From Cellulophaga omnivescoria (GTDB lineage Bacteria; Bacteroidota; Bacteroidia; Flavobacteriales; Flavobacteriaceae): a stretch of 64,000 bases of DNA. The notes under the pieces are model-generated. The model had not been told where the DNA came from. It did no database searches and saw only the letters and a program-made list of their open reading frames with translations. Where the stretch lies: assembly GCF_001999725.1 (NCBI RefSeq), contig NZ_MDDP01000034.1:108789-172788 (forward strand), given 5' to 3'. Positions 33,856 to 43,853 of this stretch are shown here, one piece after another; positions within the stretch are counted from its first letter, which is position 1; each line of letters opens with the position of its first letter. Both the position numbers and the translations under genes were made by a program.

Positions 33856-35226
33856 ATGCAAAAAGGTAAAGTATTAATTGTAGATGACAATAAAAGTGTA
33901 TTAAGTGCTTTAGAAATTTTATTACAGTTTGAATATGAAAAAGTAGATACCTTAGGAAACCCTAACCTTTTGTCTTCTTTTAAAAATTTAGCTGACTATG
34001 ACATAGTATTGTTAGATATGAACTTTTCTGCCGGTGTAAATACCGGTAATGAAGGTTTGTACTGGAACAGAGAAATTAAAAAGCGAGCTCCGCATATTTC
34101 TGTTATTATGATGACAGCCTATGGCGCAATAGACCTTGCTGTACAAGCTTTAAAAGAAGGGGCTACAGATTTTATTTTAAAACCATGGAATAATGACAAG
34201 CTACTTGCAACATTAAAATCTGCTTACCAATTACGTAAATCTCAAAAAGAAGTTTCTAAACTAAAAGAGAAAGAAAGTTCTTTAAAACAGGTTATTAACC
34301 AAAATAAAAATTACATTATTGGCAACTCTAAAGCATTAACATCTGTATTAAACTTGGTGCAAAAAGTAGCTAAGACCGATGTAAATGTACTAGTTACTGG
34401 TGAGAACGGAACAGGAAAAGAATTAATTGCAAGAGAGTTACACAACTTATCTAACCGTAAAAATGAGGTTTTTATTGGTGTTGATATGGGCTCTATATCT
34501 GAAACTTTGTTTGAAAGTGAACTTTTTGGACACACAAAGGGTGCTTTTACAGATGCCAAAGAAGACAGAGCTGGTAAGTTTGAAGCTGCCAATGGCGGAA
34601 CGTTATTTTTAGATGAAATTGGTAACCTAAGCTTACAAACTCAGGCTAAACTACTCTCTGCCATACAAAACCGTGTTGTAGTACGTGTAGGCTCTAACAA
34701 ACCAATACCCGTAGATATTAGGTTGGTTTGTGCTACCAATTGCAATTTAGAAAAAATGGTTGCAGATGGTTTATTTAGAGAAGATTTACTTTACCGTATT
34801 AATACCATACACGTGCAAGTACCTGCACTTAGAGAACGAGATGGAGATATACTAATTTTGGCAGATTTTTACTTAAATAAATTTATGTCTAAATATGGTA
34901 AACTTGGTTTGCGTATTAATAATCAGGCTCAAGAAAAATTACTTGCTTATAGCTGGCCTGGTAATATTAGAGAATTGCAACACACTATGGAAAGAGCTGT
35001 TATTTTATGCGATGGAAATGTGCTTAAACCAACAGATTTTATTTTAAATGAGAAGGGAACTCCTACCTTAGATACTACTAATGTTACCTTATCTGAAATG
35101 GAATTGCTATTGATTAACGATGCTTTAAAAAAGCACGATGGTAATTATAGTGCCGCTGCTAACCAATTGGGTATATCTAGACAAACATTATATAACAAAA
35201 TTAAAAAAACAGGAAATGGCGAGTAA
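33856..35226 (+). CDS. NtrC-family response regulator of the ABC export locus
   Basis: 456 residues. The receiver has LIVDDNKSVLSALE, the phosphoacceptor Asp in IVLLDMNFSAG, and Lys in FILKPW. The AAA+ domain has Walker A GENGTGKELIARELH and FLDEIGNL; the sigma-54 contact loop reads GAFTDA (ELFGHTKGAFTDAKEDRAG) rather than GAFTGA. A Fis-type helix-turn-helix closes the protein (NYSAAANQLGISRQTLYNKI). It is divergent from tolC and overlaps the kinase gene by 11 bp. The three matching promoter and enhancer sets in the ABC locus make it the likely activator. Confidence 0.94.
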   Translation: MQKGKVLIVDDNKSVLSALEILLQFEYEKVDTLGNPNLLSSFKNLADYDIVLLDMNFSAGVNTGNEGLYWNREIKKRAPHISVIMMTAYGAIDLAVQALKEGATDFILKPWNNDKLLATLKSAYQLRKSQKEVSKLKEKESSLKQVINQNKNYIIGNSKALTSVLNLVQKVAKTDVNVLVTGENGTGKELIARELHNLSNRKNEVFIGVDMGSISETLFESELFGHTKGAFTDAKEDRAGKFEAANGGTLFLDEIGNLSLQTQAKLLSAIQNRVVVRVGSNKPIPVDIRLVCATNCNLEKMVADGLFREDLLYRINTIHVQVPALRERDGDILILADFYLNKFMSKYGKLGLRINNQAQEKLLAYSWPGNIRELQHTMERAVILCDGNVLKPTDFILNEKGTPTLDTTNVTLSEMELLLINDALKKHDGNYSAAANQLGISRQTLYNKIKKTGNGE

Positions 35227-36565
35227 AAGCTTCTATTTTCAATTAGTGTTAAGGGTTGTTTTTATTACACTTTCTGCTGTTGGACTAGCCTATTTTGGCC
35301 TACAAAAAAATTACATAGTTTCTAGTGCTTTTTTTATTGCATTGATTTTGCTTACCGTTTTTTTAATTAATTACGTAAACCATACCAACCGTAAAATTGC
35401 GTATTTTTTTGAGTCTATAAAAAATGAAGATTTTACACTACGTTTTCCTGAGTACGAAAATGTAAAATCTTTAAAAGAACTAAATCGTAGTCTTAATATG
35501 CTTAATGCTATGATACATAAAATACACGTAAAAAATCAGGTTCAGGAAAAATACTATCAGGAAATACTTAAGCACGCAGATATTGGTATTTTAACCATAA
35601 ATGATAAGGGGCATATACTTTTTGCCAACCCTAAAGTAGAGCATTTACTAAATTACAAACCACTAAACCACATTAAACAATTACAGCAAGTAGATACTAA
35701 TTTGTATAATTTATTTGCCAAACTAGAGCCTTTTCAGCGTAAATTAATAGAGTTAACCAACGAAAGGGAAAGAATACAACTTACTTTAAAATCTACTACC
35801 GTTACACTAGACAACCAAAATTTACTATTGGTAGTTGTGCAAGACATACAAAGAGAGTTAGAAGAAAAAGAAGCAGATTCTTGGGAGAAATTAATTCGTG
35901 TTTTAACGCATGAAATTATGAATACCATAGCGCCAATAACATCAATATCTGAATCTATTTTAAATTATTACAAAAAAGAAGACGGTCTAATACCTCTTGA
36001 AGAATTAACCGAAAAGCACATACAAAATACCTCTAAAGGCTTAGCCGTTGTTAAAGAACAAGGAAATAACTTAATGGATTTTGTACAGAGTTACCGTAGC
36101 TTTTTAAGTATTCCATCACCAGATAAAAGTCTTGTAAAAGCACAAGATTTAATTCACAAAGTATTTGTTTTGGTAGACCAAGAAAACCAGAATACCAATA
36201 TTAATTTTGCCTCTAATTTAACTGCAGAAAATTTAGCCTTTTTTATAGATGAAAAACAAATTACACAGGTGCTTTTAAACCTGTGTAAAAATGCAGTACA
36301 ATCTATAGGCGAACAAGAAAACGGGAAAATTATAGTTACTGCAGGCGTTACAGATGAAAACGAAAAATTTATTACCGTTGCAGATAATGGCCCTGGTATA
36401 CCTCCAGAGTTAATAGATGAGATTTTTATTCCGTTTTTTACAACCAAAAATACTGGAACCGGAATTGGCCTTAGCTTGTCTAAACAAATATTAAGGCTAC
36501 ACGGCGGAAGCTTAAAATTAAGAAGTACTCCAAACCAAGAAACTGTTTTTACGCTGTTGTTTTAA
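35216..36565 (+). CDS. Membrane sensor histidine kinase of the ABC export locus
   Basis: 450 residues starting at ATG 35216 ([10 protein letters not shown]), which overlaps the regulator stop by 11 bp; an earlier in-frame start would lie deep in the regulator gene. Two membrane helices near the N terminus ([16 protein letters not shown] and [16 protein letters not shown]) are separated by only a few residues, so it has almost no periplasmic domain and may sense the membrane itself. A PAS-like domain ([20 protein letters not shown]), HisKA ([14 protein letters not shown]) and HATPase ([19 protein letters not shown]) follow. Confidence 0.93.
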   Translation: MASKSFYFQLVLRVVFITLSAVGLAYFGLQKNYIVSSAFFIALILLTVFLINYVNHTNRKIAYFFESIKNEDFTLRFPEYENVKSLKELNRSLNMLNAMIHKIHVKNQVQEKYYQEILKHADIGILTINDKGHILFANPKVEHLLNYKPLNHIKQLQQVDTNLYNLFAKLEPFQRKLIELTNERERIQLTLKSTTVTLDNQNLLLVVVQDIQRELEEKEADSWEKLIRVLTHEIMNTIAPITSISESILNYYKKEDGLIPLEELTEKHIQNTSKGLAVVKEQGNNLMDFVQSYRSFLSIPSPDKSLVKAQDLIHKVFVLVDQENQNTNINFASNLTAENLAFFIDEKQITQVLLNLCKNAVQSIGEQENGKIIVTAGVTDENEKFITVADNGPGIPPELIDEIFIPFFTTKNTGTGIGLSLSKQILRLHGGSLKLRSTPNQETVFTLLF

Positions 36566-36571
36566 ATTATA

Positions 36572-36976
36572 TCAATCTAAACTTGGTCTTTTACGGTTTG
36601 CTTTTTTTAAGGCCGATTTCTTTTTAGTGTTCAATCGTTTTTCAATAGCAGATCTAGATGGCTTTGTTTTTTTACGCTTTTTAGGCACCACTAAAGCCGA
36701 CTTTATTAGTTCTAAAAAACGTTTTATTGCTAGTTCTTTATTTTTATGCTGACTCCTAGAATCATCACATTGCAACAACAATACATTTTCTTTTGTGAGT
36801 CTGTTACTTAGTTTTAGTAACAATCGCTCTTTTTCTTTATCTGTAACTGCCGTAGAGTTTTGCAAATCGTACGTAAGCTCTATTTTAGTAGACACTTTAT
36901 TTACGTGCTGGCCACCAGCACCACTACTACGCACTGCTTTAAATTGCAACTCCTGTACTATCTGTGCTGTATCCAA
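36572..36976 (-). CDS. arfB: Alternative ribosome-rescue peptidyl-tRNA hydrolase ArfB
   Basis: 134 residues with the release-factor GGQ motif (VRSSGAGGQHVNKVSTKIEL) and a basic C-terminal tail (KKRKKTKPSRSAIEKRLNTK) that inserts into the mRNA channel of stalled ribosomes. It frees nascent chains from non-stop complexes. The only usable start is TTG at 36976, as an in-frame TAG lies four codons upstream; weak initiation or coupling to the upstream ABC gene (4-bp gap) is implied. It converges on the kinase gene with 6 bp between. Confidence 0.93.
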   Translation of the reverse strand: MDTAQIVQELQFKAVRSSGAGGQHVNKVSTKIELTYDLQNSTAVTDKEKERLLLKLSNRLTKENVLLLQCDDSRSQHKNKELAIKRFLELIKSALVVPKKRKKTKPSRSAIEKRLNTKKKSALKKANRKRPSLD

Positions 36977-36980
36977 AACC

Positions 36981-37952
36981 TTATTCTATTCTTTTATTTA
37001 GTGTTTCTAAAGAAACATTTAAGAACACTTTTTTGCCTACTTCTATACTTTTAGGATGCGTAAAAAATAAGCTTTGCTCCTCCGTTACACCTTCCATTAA
37101 ATAATAAGCGCCCATTGCATAACAATTAATTACACGTACTTTTATTCCAGAAGTTTCAGATACTTTAAATTCATGTGCATATACAATTATATACTTTTGG
37201 GATTCTGCATCCTCTTTTATAGTAGAAACAGGGATAAGGTTTGCCTCTGCAAATAAACTTGCTATGTATAATGACTTTGGGTTGTTGTATAGGTCTTCTG
37301 TTTTTTGATTTGCTAAAACAACTTGGTCTTTTACTACTAATATCCTATCTGCAAATGGCAACACTTCTTTCTCGTCATGAGTAGCAACAATACAAGTAAT
37401 TTTTTTACGCTTTAAATAGCTAAATAATCTTCTACGTAAACTATTTTTTCTAAAATTATCTATGTGACTAAAAGGTTCGTCTAACAATAACAACTCTGGT
37501 TCTTGTGCCAATACTCTAGCCAAAGCCACACGCTGTTGTTGCCCACCACTTAACAATTTCACTTTTGTTTTAGCAAAACTGGTCATTTCTACCATTTCTA
37601 AAAGCTCTTGGGTTCTAGCCTTTAATTCTTCTGGATAAAACACAGATAAATACTGACTCACATTTTCTTCTACCGTAATAAAAGGCATTAAATCAAAATC
37701 TTGAGATAGGTATTTCATATACTTTTCCCCTGGAATTAAATTGTAATCTGGCCCTAAAACTTGGTTGTCTTTCCAAAAAATAGTTCCTTCCTTTAATTGA
37801 AGAAGTCCGTATATAATTTTTAAAAGTGTGCTTTTTCCGCTACCACTTTCTCCTAAAACTGCCAGGTATTCGCCTTCATTTACTGTAAAGTCTATGTTTT
37901 TTAGAACTGGCGTTGTGTTGTATGAAAATGATATATTGTTTACGTGTAACAT
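36981..37952 (-). CDS. Orphan ABC transporter ATP-binding protein
   Basis: 323 residues: Walker A GESGSGKSTLLKIIYG, signature LSGGQQQRVALARVLA, Walker B LLLLDEPFSHID, switch His ATHDEKEVLPFAD. A C-terminal extension of about 110 residues resembles the regulatory TOBE-like region of FbpC/PotA-type importer ATPases. No permease or binding protein gene is nearby. It is followed after 4 bp by arfB. The substrate is unknown, and a soluble non-transport role cannot be excluded. Confidence 0.88.
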   Translation of the reverse strand: MLHVNNISFSYNTTPVLKNIDFTVNEGEYLAVLGESGSGKSTLLKIIYGLLQLKEGTIFWKDNQVLGPDYNLIPGEKYMKYLSQDFDLMPFITVEENVSQYLSVFYPEELKARTQELLEMVEMTSFAKTKVKLLSGGQQQRVALARVLAQEPELLLLDEPFSHIDNFRKNSLRRRLFSYLKRKKITCIVATHDEKEVLPFADRILVVKDQVVLANQKTEDLYNNPKSLYIASLFAEANLIPVSTIKEDAESQKYIIVYAHEFKVSETSGIKVRVINCYAMGAYYLMEGVTEEQSLFFTHPKSIEVGKKVFLNVSLETLNKRIE

Positions 37953-37960
37953 AAATAGAT

Positions 37961-37996
37961 AAAAAAATCCGTTTCTAGTAAGAAACGGATTTTTTT
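37961..37996 (-). terminator. Terminator of the prolyl oligopeptidase gene
   Basis: A 16-bp perfect stem, seven A plus TCCGTTTCT (37961-37976) mirrored at 37981-37996, has a 4-nt loop AGTA and T-runs on both strands. Confidence 0.92.
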
Positions 37997-38010
37997 GAAA
38001 TTAATAGTTC

Positions 38011-40158
38011 TTATTCTTTAAAATCTTTTAAAACTGCCTTATTTGGCAACTCTTTATATCCCATATTAAATAATGTAAATGCTTGCACATCTACTTGCTC
38101 ATTAATTATAGCTTCGGTAGATTTACCAGCTCCGTGACCAGCATTAATATCTATTCTAATTAATGTTGGGTTAGCCCCAGTTTGTTTTTCTTGTAACTCT
38201 GCCGCAAACTTAAAACTGTGTGCAGGCACAACCCTATCATCATGGTCTCCTGTAGTTATTAAAGTTGCAGGGTATGCTACCCCTTTTTTAACGTTATGCA
38301 CTGGTGAGTAGCCTAATAAATAATTAAACATTTCTTTGTTGTCTTCTGCTGTCCCGTAGTCATAAGCCCAACCAGCACCTGCTGTAAATGTATGGTAGCG
38401 CAGCATATCTAAAACACCTACTGCAGGCAGTGCTACTTTAGCTAAATCTGGACGCTGCGTCATTGTTGCACCAACCAATAAACCACCGTTAGAGCCACCT
38501 CTAAGTGCCAAATATTCTGGTGTAGTGTACTTATTTTCTATTAAGTATTCTGCTGCCGCTATAAAATCGTCAAAAACATTTTGCTTTTGTTGTTTTGTAC
38601 CAGCATCATGCCATTTTTTACCATACTCGCCACCACCTCTTAAATTGGGAACAGCATACACACCACCTTGCTCCATCCAAACAGCATTACTAATACTAAA
38701 ACTAGGGGTTAGGCTTACATTAAAGCCACCGTAACCATAAAGTATAGTTGGATTTTTACCGTTTAGTTCTAATCCTTTTTTATAGGTAATTATCATTGGT
38801 ATTTTTGTGCCATCTTTAGAACCATAAAATACTTGTTTAGACTCGTAATCATCCGAATTAAAATCTATGTTTGGACTCCAATATTGTTTGTATTTGCCTG
38901 TTTCTACGTTATAGCTATAAGATGATCCTGGTGTATTGTAGTTGGTAAAAGAAAAGTAAAACTCTTTTTCTTCTTTTTTACCTCCAAAACCTGAAGCTGT
39001 ACCAACACCCGGAAGCTCAATAGTACGTACCAAATCTCCTTTATAATTATATTGTAATACTTTAGATATAGCATCTACCATATAATTGGCAAAAAAGTAA
39101 CCACCACCAGTACCTGCTGTAAGCACATTATCTGTTTCTGGTATAAAATCTACCCAATTTTCTGGTGTGGGATTACTAAAATCTGTAACAACTACCTTTT
39201 GGTTAGGTGCGTTTAAATTGGTTACTACATATAGTTTAGTGCCAACATTATCTATTACATAAGTATCAGATTTTGTGTGTTCAACTACTGTTTTTACCTC
39301 ATTAGTTTCTAAATCTTTTAAATATAATTTATTACCAGATGTAGATACTGCTGCTGTAATTTGTAAATATTTACCATCCTCGGTAACACTACCGCCAACA
39401 TACCTATGTTTTTCTTCCGGTGTGCCTCCAAAAACCAGCTCGTCTGTGCTTTGTAGTGTTTTTAGTTTATGGTAATATAGTTTGTGCTGGTCTGTTTTTG
39501 CAGACAACTCGCTTCCTTTTGGCTTGTCATAACTAGAGTAAAAGAAACCCTCATTACCTTTCCAAGATAAGCCGCTGAATTTTACGTCTACCAAAGTATC
39601 TTCTACAACGGTTTTTGTTTTTGCATCTAAAACAATAATTTTTCGCCAGTCGCTACCACCTTCAGATATTAAGTACGCTGCCAAAGAACCATCTTTAGAA
39701 AAACTTAAACCTGCTAATGATGTTGTACCATCTTCTGAAAACTTGTTAGGGTCTAAAAAAACCTCTTCTTCGCCATCTTTTTTTCTATAGATTACAGATT
39801 GATTCTGTAATCCATTATTTTTTGAAAAATAAGTGTAATCTCCTTCTTTAAAAGGTGCACCTAATTTTTCATAATTCCATAGTTTTTCTAGTCTTTGTTT
39901 TAAGCTTTCTCTAAACGGAATTTGATCTAAATACCCAAAGGTTATTTTATTTTGCTCTTTAACCCAAGATTCTGTTTCTGTACTACGGTCATCTTCTAAC
40001 CAGCGGTATGGGTCTGCTACAGTTGTACCAAAATAATTGGTTACGGTGTCTACCTTATTGGTTGATGGGTATGAGGTCATAATTGCTTCTTTTTTTGAAG
40101 GTGATTTACAGGCTACAAAGGTAATAGCAGTAAAAATAAATATGCTTAATTGTTTCAT
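38011..40158 (-). CDS. Prolyl oligopeptidase family lipoprotein (S9A)
   Basis: 715 residues. The N terminus is a lipoprotein signal ([14 protein letters not shown]), so it is anchored in the envelope. A beta-propeller (about residues 75-430) precedes an alpha/beta hydrolase domain with the nucleophile Ser in [13 protein letters not shown], Asp in [10 protein letters not shown] and His in [10 protein letters not shown]. It cleaves short peptides after proline, probably in the periplasm. Single gene with its own terminator. Confidence 0.95.
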   Translation of the reverse strand: MKQLSIFIFTAITFVACKSPSKKEAIMTSYPSTNKVDTVTNYFGTTVADPYRWLEDDRSTETESWVKEQNKITFGYLDQIPFRESLKQRLEKLWNYEKLGAPFKEGDYTYFSKNNGLQNQSVIYRKKDGEEEVFLDPNKFSEDGTTSLAGLSFSKDGSLAAYLISEGGSDWRKIIVLDAKTKTVVEDTLVDVKFSGLSWKGNEGFFYSSYDKPKGSELSAKTDQHKLYYHKLKTLQSTDELVFGGTPEEKHRYVGGSVTEDGKYLQITAAVSTSGNKLYLKDLETNEVKTVVEHTKSDTYVIDNVGTKLYVVTNLNAPNQKVVVTDFSNPTPENWVDFIPETDNVLTAGTGGGYFFANYMVDAISKVLQYNYKGDLVRTIELPGVGTASGFGGKKEEKEFYFSFTNYNTPGSSYSYNVETGKYKQYWSPNIDFNSDDYESKQVFYGSKDGTKIPMIITYKKGLELNGKNPTILYGYGGFNVSLTPSFSISNAVWMEQGGVYAVPNLRGGGEYGKKWHDAGTKQQKQNVFDDFIAAAEYLIENKYTTPEYLALRGGSNGGLLVGATMTQRPDLAKVALPAVGVLDMLRYHTFTAGAGWAYDYGTAEDNKEMFNYLLGYSPVHNVKKGVAYPATLITTGDHDDRVVPAHSFKFAAELQEKQTGANPTLIRIDINAGHGAGKSTEAIINEQVDVQAFTLFNMGYKELPNKAVLKDFKE

Positions 40159-40233
40159 AAGAATTTGTTTATTTTTAGGTTGATAAAACTTAACTGTATT
40201 GAATTTAGAGCTTTATGCTTTTAAAAATAATAC

Positions 40234-40269
40234 AAAAAAACCTTTAAGAAGTATTCTTCTTAAAGGTTT
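40234..40269 (-). terminator. Terminator of asd
   Basis: A 14-bp perfect stem, AAACCTTTAAGAAG (40238-40251) with CTTCTTAAAGGTTT (40256-40269), has loop TATT; on the minus strand it is followed by seven T (40240-40234). It lies downstream of repeat copy 2, so that repeat is in the asd 3' untranslated region. Confidence 0.88.
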
Positions 40270-40277
40270 CTATTTTT

Positions 40278-40360
40278 TTGTGTTAGGGATTGCAATGAAA
40301 ATCCTTTTTTATTTTTCTTAAAAAAGATTGCAATGTAAAGCCCGCCCGTTAGGAACACCC
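40278..40360 (-). repeat. 83-bp dispersed palindromic repeat, copy 2
   Basis: The second copy of the element at 30948-31030, in the same orientation relative to the gene upstream. It starts 17 bp after the asd stop and ends before the asd terminator, so it is transcribed. Differences from copy 1 are scattered substitutions. Confidence 0.8.
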
Positions 40361-40377
40361 AAAACTACAACTGCCTG

Positions 40378-41367
40378 TTACAGTAGCTTATTATTGTTAA
40401 GGTATTCTGCAATTTGCACGGCATTTGTTGCTGCTCCTTTACGTAGGTTGTCTGCAACTATCCACATATTTAATGTGTTTGCTTGCGACTCATCTCTACG
40501 GATACGACCTACAAAAACATCGTCTTTATTGTGTGCGTAAACTGGCATTGGGTAGGTGTTTGTATCTGGATTGTCTTGTACAACTACGCCTGCTGTTTTG
40601 CTTAATATTTGCCTTACCTCGCTAACGTCTGCATCATTATAAAACTCTACGTTTACAGACTCTGAGTGACCACCTGCTGTTGGTATACGCACTGCTGTTG
40701 CTGTTAATGAAAAAGTGCGATCGTTAAATATTTTTTGTGGTTCACGAGATAGTTTCATCTCTTCTTTTGTGTAACCGTTATCCATAAAAACGTCACAATG
40801 TGGTAACGCATTTCTGCTAATTGGGTAAGGATATGCCATTTCTCCTTTTATACCAGCCGTCTCATTCTCTAATTGTTTTACCGCTTTTACGCCTGTACCA
40901 GAAACCGATTGGTAGGTAGAAACCACTACGCGTTTCATTTTATATTTTGCATGCAAAGGTGCCAAAACCATTACTAATTGTATGGTAGAGCAGTTTGGGT
41001 TTGCAATAATTTTGTCTTCTTTGGTTAGTTCACTAGCATTAATTTCTGGAACTATTAATTTTTTGGTAGGATCCATACGCCAAGCAGAAGAATTGTCTAC
41101 TACGGTTGTACCTACTTCTGCAAATTTTGGAGCCCATTCTAAAGAGGTGTCTCCGCCTGCAGAAAAAATTGCTAAATCTGGTTTTGCTTCAACAGCATCT
41201 GCTAAGCCAATAACGGTATGTTCTTTGCCGTTATAGGTCATTTTTTTACCTACAGAACGTTCTGAGGCTACTAATAATAACTCTGTTAATGGAAAATTAC
41301 GTTCTTGTAATACGTTAAGCATTACTTCTCCTACCATTCCTGTGGCTCCAACTACGGCTACTTTCAT
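40378..41367 (-). CDS. asd: Aspartate-semialdehyde dehydrogenase
   Basis: 329 residues. It makes aspartate semialdehyde for lysine/diaminopimelate, threonine and methionine synthesis. The nucleotide-binding loop is VAVVGATGMVGEVML; the catalytic Cys is in IIANPNCSTIQLVMVL; the substrate-site His is in VRIPTAGGHSESVNVEF, with GRIRRDES near the end. Normal length. It has its own promoter (TTG-N20-TACATTTG) and terminator. Confidence 0.97.
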   Translation of the reverse strand: MKVAVVGATGMVGEVMLNVLQERNFPLTELLLVASERSVGKKMTYNGKEHTVIGLADAVEAKPDLAIFSAGGDTSLEWAPKFAEVGTTVVDNSSAWRMDPTKKLIVPEINASELTKEDKIIANPNCSTIQLVMVLAPLHAKYKMKRVVVSTYQSVSGTGVKAVKQLENETAGIKGEMAYPYPISRNALPHCDVFMDNGYTKEEMKLSREPQKIFNDRTFSLTATAVRIPTAGGHSESVNVEFYNDADVSEVRQILSKTAGVVVQDNPDTNTYPMPVYAHNKDDVFVGRIRRDESQANTLNMWIVADNLRKGAATNAVQIAEYLNNNKLL

Positions 41368-41387
41368 TTTTATAATATTTAGAATAA

Positions 41388-41418
41388 CAAATGTAGTTTA
41401 ATGTAGTTTAACCGCCAA
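41388..41418 (-). promoter_or_regulatory. Promoter of asd
   Basis: On the minus strand, TTG (41418-41416), a 20-bp spacer and TACATTTG (41395-41388), a very good match to the Bacteroidota consensus TTTG-N19-TAnnTTTG. It lies about 21 bp before the ATG. Confidence 0.7.
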
Positions 41419-41484
41419 GCAACATTAAGAAGATTAAAATAAATATAACAAATTGTTTTATTTGTAACATTATGAAATAAAGCA

Positions 41485-41520
41485 TAAAAAACCGCCAAGC
41501 TTAGTAATAAACTTGGCGGC
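41485..41520 (-). terminator. Terminator of mscL
   Basis: CCGCCAAG (41492-41499) pairs with CTTGGCGG (41512-41519), with an inner TTA/TAA extension; on the minus strand a T-run follows (41491-41485). Confidence 0.88.
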
Positions 41521-41540
41521 TGTATGTGGTTATTAGTGAA

Positions 41541-41942
41541 TTACTTTTTTAGTAAATCTCTAATTTGTGCTAATAACTCTTCTTGTGTTGGTCCTGCTGG
41601 TGCAGCTGGAGCCGGAGGAGTTTTTGTTTTGTTGTATGCTTTTACAATTATGAACAATACAAAACCAACAATAATAAGGTTAATTATTGCATTAATCCAT
41701 TTTCCATATAATATTGCATTTTCTGGCTTAGTAACAGTTCCATCTGTAGCAACTACGGCTTCATCTAAAACAACTTTCATATCTGCAAAATCAATTCCTC
41801 CAGAGAAGTGACCTACAAGAGGCATCATAATATCGCTAACAAAACCGCTAACAACAAGACCCATTGCGCCTGCTAATAATACTGCAACCGCTAAGTCTAT
41901 AACGTTGCCAGTCATAATAAAATTCTTAAATTCTTTTAACAT
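41541..41942 (-). CDS. mscL: Large-conductance mechanosensitive channel
   Basis: A 133-residue inner-membrane channel that opens under hypo-osmotic shock. Its two membrane helices (VIDLAVAVLLAGAMGLVVSGFV and WINAIINLIIVGFVLFIIVKAY) surround a periplasmic loop, and the C-terminal helix has the expected LLAQIRDLLKK ending. A short Ala-Pro-rich linker (KTKTPPAPAAPAG) precedes it. Monocistronic. Confidence 0.97.
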   Translation of the reverse strand: MLKEFKNFIMTGNVIDLAVAVLLAGAMGLVVSGFVSDIMMPLVGHFSGGIDFADMKVVLDEAVVATDGTVTKPENAILYGKWINAIINLIIVGFVLFIIVKAYNKTKTPPAPAAPAGPTQEELLAQIRDLLKK

Positions 41943-42006
41943 GTTTAGTGTATTTATTTAGTTAATAGCTGCAATATAGTAAAAATTACAGTTTCTTAAA
42001 ATTTTC

Positions 42007-43113
42007 TTAAAAATTAAAAACTCGTTTAACACGTTGTGATATGCCCGTTACTAGCTCATAAGAGATTGTACCGGCTGCAGTTGCCAATGCGTCTGCAGTG
42101 TAAGTTTCATTAAAAACTATAACCTCATCTCCTTCTTTACAGTCTATATTGGTAACGTTAACCATAATCATATCCATACAGGTATTACCAAGTATTGGTG
42201 CTTTTTTACCATTAATAAACACAAACCCTTTTTGGTTACCGTAAATTCTGCCTATTCCATCGGCATGGCCTACAGGAAGTGTTGCTGTTATCATTTTATT
42301 AGTGACTTTGTAAGCCATATTATACCCAACGCTTTGGTTTGGCTCTAAATAATGTAACTGAGAAATTACTGTTTTTAAACTCGCTATTGGTTTTAAATAC
42401 ACATCATACTTTACATCGTTACCAAAACCATACAACCCAATACCACTACGTACCATATTAAAGTGGGCATCTGGATAATTTAAAATACCAGATGTATTGC
42501 ACATATGTTTTATAGGTGAATATCCAAGTAAACCATCTAATGTATTACTTATAGTTTTAAAACATTGTATTTGCTGATCTGTAAATTCTTTTTCTGTTAG
42601 ATCTTCGGACGCTGCCATATGAGAAAAAGCAGAAGCCACTTTTATAGCCTCAGTTTCTGTTATTTTTTTTATAATTTGATCTATATCAACCTCTAAAAAG
42701 CCTAACCTATTTAAACCTGTATTAAATTTTAAATGTATTGGGTAATTTTGCTTGTTAATTGATGAAGCATATGCTATAAACTGATTTAAAACTCGGTCTG
42801 AATAAATACTTGGTTCTAAATTATAAGCCACAATTTCTTCAAAATTTACTTCTTGCGGATGTAAAACTAAAATTGGTGTTTGTATGCCTGCTTTACGTAT
42901 TGCAACACCTTCACTAGTATATGCAACAGCTAAATAGTCTGCTCCTAGTTCTGTTATTTTTTTTGCAATTTGTACCTGGTCACTACCATAGGCAAATGCT
43001 TTAACTACAGCTAAAAACATTGTCTTTGGCTGCAATTTTGACTTTAGGTATTTGTAATTTTGCTCTAGATATTTTAAGTTAATTTCTAAAACAGTTTCTG
43101 TTGCCTTAGGCAT
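42007..43113 (-). CDS. alr: Alanine racemase
   Basis: A 368-residue PLP enzyme that makes D-alanine for peptidoglycan. The PLP-binding Lys is in [13 protein letters not shown], where family members more often have KANAYG. Further motifs are [50 protein letters not shown] (commonly PVGYADG) and [10 protein letters not shown]. Normal length. It overlaps tdk by 8 bp, so the two are cotranscribed. Confidence 0.95.
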   Translation of the reverse strand: MPKATETVLEINLKYLEQNYKYLKSKLQPKTMFLAVVKAFAYGSDQVQIAKKITELGADYLAVAYTSEGVAIRKAGIQTPILVLHPQEVNFEEIVAYNLEPSIYSDRVLNQFIAYASSINKQNYPIHLKFNTGLNRLGFLEVDIDQIIKKITETEAIKVASAFSHMAASEDLTEKEFTDQQIQCFKTISNTLDGLLGYSPIKHMCNTSGILNYPDAHFNMVRSGIGLYGFGNDVKYDVYLKPIASLKTVISQLHYLEPNQSVGYNMAYKVTNKMITATLPVGHADGIGRIYGNQKGFVFINGKKAPILGNTCMDMIMVNVTNIDCKEGDEVIVFNETYTADALATAAGTISYELVTGISQRVKRVFNF

Positions 43114-43750
43114 TACTATTTTTTTTTGGGTCTTTTATTTGCTCTGCGTCCACGTCTATAGTTTTTACCTTTTCTTTAAGCATTGCTTTGTAATAAGCTG
43201 CCCTACTTAGTGGCTCATACTCTTCAGTTTCACCTAGCATTACTAAATTATCATTATTAGATTTTCTAAAACTATAATTGGCTAAATTACCCGTACGTGT
43301 ACAAATTGCATGCACTTTAGTTACATACTCTGCTGTAGCCATTAAGGCTGGCATTGGCCCAAATGGGTTTCCTTTAAAGTCCATATCTAAACCAGCAACC
43401 AAAACACGTATGCCTTTGTTAGCCAAATCATTACAAACTGTTACAATTTCGTCATCAAAAAACTGAGCTTCATCTATACCTACAACATCACAACCGTCTG
43501 CCAACAACCGTATATTTGCCGCAGCAGGCACTGGCGTAGACCTTATTTCATTTGCATCATGAGACACTACCATTTCTTCATGGTAGCGTGTATCTACAAT
43601 AGGCTTAAAAATTTCAACTTTTTGCTTCGCAAACTGCGCACGTTTTAATCTTCTAATTAGTTCTTCTGTCTTACCAGAGAACATAGATCCGCAAATAACC
43701 TCTATCCAGCCAAATTGTTCTTTAGGGTTAACCGTATTTTCAAGAAACAT
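43106..43750 (-). CDS. tdk: Thymidine kinase (type II)
   Basis: A 214-residue enzyme that phosphorylates thymidine in the salvage pathway. The P-loop is [18 protein letters not shown]; the Asp-Glu pair is in [12 protein letters not shown]; the lasso region contains NLANYSFRK. The family's structural zinc Cys residues are largely gone: AICTRTG where C-x-x-C is usual, and LSRAAY where C-R-x-C is usual. It is divergent from the 43854 gene. Confidence 0.95.
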   Translation of the reverse strand: MFLENTVNPKEQFGWIEVICGSMFSGKTEELIRRLKRAQFAKQKVEIFKPIVDTRYHEEMVVSHDANEIRSTPVPAAANIRLLADGCDVVGIDEAQFFDDEIVTVCNDLANKGIRVLVAGLDMDFKGNPFGPMPALMATAEYVTKVHAICTRTGNLANYSFRKSNNDNLVMLGETEEYEPLSRAAYYKAMLKEKVKTIDVDAEQIKDPKKNSNA

Positions 43751-43853
43751 TTTGTATTTTTAGACGAAAATAAAGCGTTTTTCGTTCTTATTTAGTAGAT
43801 CGATTAAAATTATTGAAAATTTTAACCAGATAAAGTTTTAAAATATTAGGGAG

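Noticed and set aside
33625..33861. Minus-strand reading frame of 78 codons between tolC and the regulator gene
   Set aside because: It covers the promoter and enhancer region, overlaps the tolC start, and the translation has no family resemblance.
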